Part shown: positions 5,065-7,353 of the stretch, one piece after another
How positions within the stretch are numbered: the first letter of the stretch is position 1
Layout of the letters: the number at the start of each line of letters is the position of its first letter
Assembly (NCBI GenBank): GCA_001723855.1
Contig: MCBC01000062.1
Coordinates: 1 to 7,353, forward strand
Reading direction: 5' to 3'
DNA from: Candidatus Altarchaeales archaeon WOR_SM1_86-2
Lineage (GTDB): Archaea > Altiarchaeota > Altiarchaeia > IMC4 > MCBC01
DNA: 7,353 nucleotides
Position numbers and translations under genes: made by a program
Notes under the pieces: generated by a model
The model's database searches: none
Told to the model about the DNA's origin: nothing
Seen by the model: the letters and a program-made list of their open reading frames with translations, nothing else

Positions 5065-6216
5065 TTATCCCAAAATATTTTCATATGCTTTATTAATATT
5101 TTCTGCATATACCCCCCATGTATATTTCTCCGCAAGTTCCCTTGCTTTTTCCCCGAATTTTTCTATTTCTTTTCTATTGTTATAAAAAAATAAAATTTTA
5201 TCTTTAATTGCTTCTGCATCCTGTACAGGAATTATGAATCCTTCTTTTCCATCGTTGACCACAGATCCTGAATTAAATGTTGTTATCACAGGTAAGCCGC
5301 AGGCAAGTGCTTCATAAGTGGATTTAGAAGAGCCCTCCAGTAGTGACGGAAAGACATAAATTGAATTTTTAGACAATTCCTTGCTAATATCAACAAACCC
5401 ATGAATTTTTATGTTATAAACCCCTGCATTTTTTAAGTATTTTCTCACATCCGGATAAACCCTGCCGTAAAGATTAAGTTCAGCATTCCTTAAATTCAAT
5501 TCTTTCCATGCCTTAACCAGATACTTTATTCCCTTTCTGTGGTTTACAGCCCCAACAAATGCAACTTTGAATTTTCCGCCATAATTTTTGTTTTTTAAGG
5601 GTTTAAACCTCTCAATATCAACTCCAAAAGGTATAACATATATTTTTTTCTCGCCGATGCCTTCATTAATTAAAGATTCTTTAACAAATTCAGAAGGAGC
5701 AACAAAAACATCAATGTATCTTATTGCCTTCTTCATATATTCCGGTATTTTTAATTTCTCTCCTTTCCATGGCTCCTCTTTGTCTTTAATATTCTCTAAG
5801 ACATTAGGGAATGCCATAGCAACATCCTGTATAATCTTGATTTTTGGATTTTTACTCTTTACAAACTTATAAACCCCTGGAAGAAAATCCCATGAGTGAA
5901 CTATTTCCACTTTATTCAAATCAACTTTTTTTAATTTTCTAATCAAGAAAAATTCAAATATAAAATTTTTTATTTCGTTAGTTGAAATACTTTTGGAAAC
6001 GTATACAGGGATTCCGCTTAAAAATCTCATAATCGGGCGTCCAAATGGCACGACTTTAATTAAATTATAGTTGTTGATCAATTTTTTATTAAAATCTCTA
6101 CAAAAGACTATCAGTTTTTTATCTTGCTCGACGATTTCTTTTGCTATTGGCAGAGCTCTGGCTCCTATTGTTTTTTGCACTCCAAAATCCGAATTCAGTA
6201 AAAATAAAAGGTTCAT
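5065..6216 (-). CDS. GT4-type glycosyltransferase (GT-B fold)
   Basis: A 383-residue retaining-type glycosyltransferase. The acceptor half has 'EIVHSWDFLPGVYKF' (104-118). The donor half has 'FVAPSEFVKESLINEGIGEKKIYVIPFGVDIERFKP' (171-206), the phosphate-binding 'VGAVNHRKGIKYL' (221-233) and the E-x7-E motif 'EGSSKSTYEALACGLPVI', with E294 and E302. Full length and intact. It would add a sugar to a lipid-linked or surface glycan; the donor is not identifiable. The ATG at 6216 has no visible Shine-Dalgarno, as for the methyltransferase. It is downstream of the GT2 gene by 194 bases and ends five bases before the IS701-type element, so the insertion lies outside the coding sequence. A 'MRFLSG' turn near residue 65 replaces the longer glycine-rich loop of some relatives. 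Confidence 0.92.
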   Translation of the reverse strand: MNLLFLLNSDFGVQKTIGARALPIAKEIVEQDKKLIVFCRDFNKKLINNYNLIKVVPFGRPIMRFLSGIPVYVSKSISTNEIKNFIFEFFLIRKLKKVDLNKVEIVHSWDFLPGVYKFVKSKNPKIKIIQDVAMAFPNVLENIKDKEEPWKGEKLKIPEYMKKAIRYIDVFVAPSEFVKESLINEGIGEKKIYVIPFGVDIERFKPLKNKNYGGKFKVAFVGAVNHRKGIKYLVKAWKELNLRNAELNLYGRVYPDVRKYLKNAGVYNIKIHGFVDISKELSKNSIYVFPSLLEGSSKSTYEALACGLPVITTFNSGSVVNDGKEGFIIPVQDAEAIKDKILFFYNNRKEIEKFGEKARELAEKYTWGVYAENINKAYENILG

Positions 6217-6410
6217 TTTTTAGTTCTGCATACATAGATTTTACAGTATTAAAGAATAATGTTCTTAAAAATCTCTTAAAGCTGCATGAAACATATTGTG
6301 AAGTATTTGTAAATATAAAGTTTTCTGTTGTATAATTATTATAATCGTTCGGATATAAAAAAATCCACATTACCTGTCAAAAAATCCACTGGATTCAGCA
6401 AATTCAAGTT
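6217..6410. other. A/T-rich intergenic gap between two glycosyltransferase genes
   Basis: The frames open here on both strands (for example minus 6119-6370) are of very biased composition, lack motifs and overlap the start of the glycosyltransferase, so no gene is called. Several A/T-rich stretches could serve as a TATA box for the downstream gene, but none stands out. No hairpin of the triloop type occurs here. Confidence 0.4.
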
Positions 6411-7157
6411 TTATATTCTGAAAAAATATTTTTTTTCATATTCTTTATGGTATTTTCCAATTCTTTTCACACTACCCCCGCCAAAATGACTGATTATTTT
6501 GTTATCCCACATCCACTCGGTGCTGTTAACATCTTTTAAACGTTGATGTTCTTTGATAAGATTTTGTTTTTTGATTGGTGGAATTATCTCATATTTCAAG
6601 TTCTTGGTTTTGATCAATTCATATATGGAATCTCCACTATCCTTTAACTCTGGAAGTGCCTTCATTATTCTACATATTTTTCTAATTAATTTCACCAATA
6701 TGTTAGGGTCTATAACCATATATAAAAAATAAAAATCCATTAATAATTCGGTTTTGATTATAGTAAACCAAACATATGGATACATAAGAGATCTATCGTC
6801 TTTAGGATAATATTTTGGGATTCCGATTACATCAAGTTTTTTAGTACCCATATATTCTATCAGTTCTTTAATAACGCCTTTTGTAAAATTTATATCTGGA
6901 TCACAAATTAAAGTATATTTATTTTTAAAATTCAGGTTGGATAATCCTAAATTCAATCCACTCACGTGAGATAAACAACCATTCTTAATTTTTAGATTAT
7001 TTTTAACTATCTTTACATTTTTACATTTGGATAGTTTTTCAGATGAGTTATTAACCACGATTAATTCATATTCTATTTTTTCTTCGTTTAATTTATTTAT
7101 TAAATTTATAATAAATTCTTCTGTTTCATAATTAACAGTTAAAACATTAATTTTCAT
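6411..7157 (-). CDS. GT2-type glycosyltransferase (GT-A fold)
   Basis: A 248-residue glycosyltransferase with the start typical of the GT2 family, 'INVLTVNYETEEFIINLINKL' (3-23), the nucleotide-binding strand 'YELIVVNNSSE' (30-40) and the metal-binding D-x-D in 'LICDPDINF' (83-91; D86 and D88). The distal part has 'DSGDSIYELIKTKNLKYEIIPPI' (173-195) and 'ISHFGGGSVKR' (222-232), fitting the rhamnosyl/WcaA-like subgroup that adds a sugar to a lipid-linked or surface glycan. There is no membrane anchor, so it is likely cytoplasmic. It is the first leftward gene of the glycan cluster in view. The start is well supported: a perfect GGAGGTG lies ten bases upstream, the only strong Shine-Dalgarno among the resident genes. 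The sugar donor is unknown. Confidence 0.9.
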   Translation of the reverse strand: MKINVLTVNYETEEFIINLINKLNEEKIEYELIVVNNSSEKLSKCKNVKIVKNNLKIKNGCLSHVSGLNLGLSNLNFKNKYTLICDPDINFTKGVIKELIEYMGTKKLDVIGIPKYYPKDDRSLMYPYVWFTIIKTELLMDFYFLYMVIDPNILVKLIRKICRIMKALPELKDSGDSIYELIKTKNLKYEIIPPIKKQNLIKEHQRLKDVNSTEWMWDNKIISHFGGGSVKRIGKYHKEYEKKYFFRI

Positions 7158-7167
7158 CTATGAAAAA

Positions 7168-7174
7168 CACCTCC
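7168..7174 (-). promoter_or_regulatory. Strong Shine-Dalgarno of the GT2 gene
   Basis: GGAGGTG on the minus strand, separated from the ATG at 7157 by ten bases. It fixes the start, and contrasts with the other three resident genes, which have no clear ribosome binding site. Confidence 0.8.
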
Positions 7175-7199
7175 GTTTTTGATTAAATATTACCATTGT

Positions 7200-7207
7200 T
7201 TATTTAA
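7200..7207 (-). promoter_or_regulatory. Archaeal TATA box of the GT2 gene
   Basis: The minus strand reads TTAAATAA, a good archaeal TATA match. A start about 26 bases downstream falls near 7177, which leaves a leader of about 20 bases that just includes the Shine-Dalgarno. This suggests the leftward transcription unit begins here, directly downstream of the hairpin array. Confidence 0.5.
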
Positions 7208-7216
7208 GACTTTGTC

Positions 7217-7291
7217 AATTTTGATTGTTTTGCTGTGGAGCGGAGCTTTGCTCCGACACATCCGCAAGATTGCAAAGCAACAATCAAAATT
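7217..7291. repeat. Nested hairpin element (unit C) upstream of the GT2 gene
   Basis: A perfect 13-bp inverted repeat (7217-7229 with 7279-7291) encloses a 6-bp triloop hairpin with loop TTT (7241-7255) and a short GCAAAGC mini-hairpin (7272-7278). The sequence AATTTTGATTG on its left arm also follows the second hairpin of unit A at 600-610. The right arm is shared with the next hairpin (7285-7305), so the two folds exclude each other. It lies just upstream of the TATA box of the GT2 gene. Confidence 0.6.
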
Positions 7292-7331
7292 CCTTTGGAA
7301 TTTTGTGTGCTGAAATTTGCTTCGCAAATTT
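7285..7331. repeat. Paired triloop hairpins (unit D)
   Basis: Two perfect hairpins: 7285-7305 (9-bp arms, loop TTT) and 7313-7331 (8-bp arms, loop TTC; minus strand GCGAAGC at 7319-7325), 7 bases apart. On the minus strand the order matches unit A: a hairpin, then a spacer ending CACA, then a hairpin beginning CAAAATT, then ATTG. Arms and loops differ between the two units, but both stay fully paired. The window ends at GATCGCAAAA, which may begin a further hairpin. Nothing coding is seen from 7232 to the edge. Confidence 0.7.
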
Positions 7332-7353
7332 TACGCATCTTGGGATCGCAAAA

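Noticed and set aside
5588..5872. 94-residue open frame on the plus strand
   Set aside because: It is the mirror of the well-supported GT4 gene and shows only hydrophobic residues derived from its A/T-rich codons.
6119..6370. 83-residue open frame on the minus strand, and an overlapping plus-strand frame at 6141-6335
   Set aside because: Both overlap the N-terminus of the glycosyltransferase at 5065-6216, have low-complexity composition (Asn, Phe, Arg, Ser rich) and no ribosome binding site.
7217..7353. CRISPR array or attC/integron site
   Set aside because: The hairpins differ in arm sequence, spacing is far too short and irregular for CRISPR, and there is no cas gene or integrase in view.
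1..7353. tRNA, rRNA or other standard RNA genes
   Set aside because: No stretch with tRNA cloverleaf features or conserved rRNA sequence was recognised on either strand.

Overview
The window looks archaeal, although the species cannot be named from it. Several start sites are preceded by TATA-type A/T boxes at the archaeal distance. A small gene inside one insertion sequence matches the mainly archaeal DUF2080 'transposase-associated' family. One transposase resembles the ISH6-type elements of methanogens and haloarchaea. The resident genes are very A/T-rich, while the transposase genes are visibly richer in G+C, as expected for elements that move between hosts.

Layout. (1) Positions 1-903, plus strand: a decayed DDE transposase whose N-terminus lies left of the window. 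It is interrupted by a two-hairpin insert carrying two stop codons. (2) Positions 872-3039, minus strand: a GT4-type glycosyltransferase and, upstream of it, a class I SAM-dependent methyltransferase, separated by a structured 131-bp leader. (3) Positions 3087-5059: a complete IS701-type insertion sequence with 18-bp perfect terminal inverted repeats and an apparent 5-bp TTTAT target duplication. It carries a transposase split by a frameshift in an A7 run and a divergent small DUF2080-family gene too short for most ORF calls. (4) Positions 5065-7157, minus strand: a second GT4-type glycosyltransferase and a GT2-type glycosyltransferase. (5) Positions 7217-7353: an array of small hairpins upstream of the GT2 gene.

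The four resident genes (GT2, GT4, methyltransferase, GT4) all read leftward and look like part of a cell-surface glycan or lipid-linked oligosaccharide cluster: sugars are added in sequence and one residue or lipid is methylated. The IS701 element landed five bases beyond the stop codon of the second GT4 gene and probably split this transcription unit.

The most unusual signal is a dispersed family of short perfect hairpins with three-base loops. Many are centred on GC-NNN-GC heptamers such as GCGAAGC or GCAAAGC, and they tend to occur in pairs 5-8 bases apart. They sit inside the broken transposase, over the convergent gene ends at 828-875, in the leader before the first GT4 gene, and in the array at the right edge. 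Two of the pairs share flanking and spacer bases while their arms differ in compensating ways, so pairing rather than sequence appears to be conserved.
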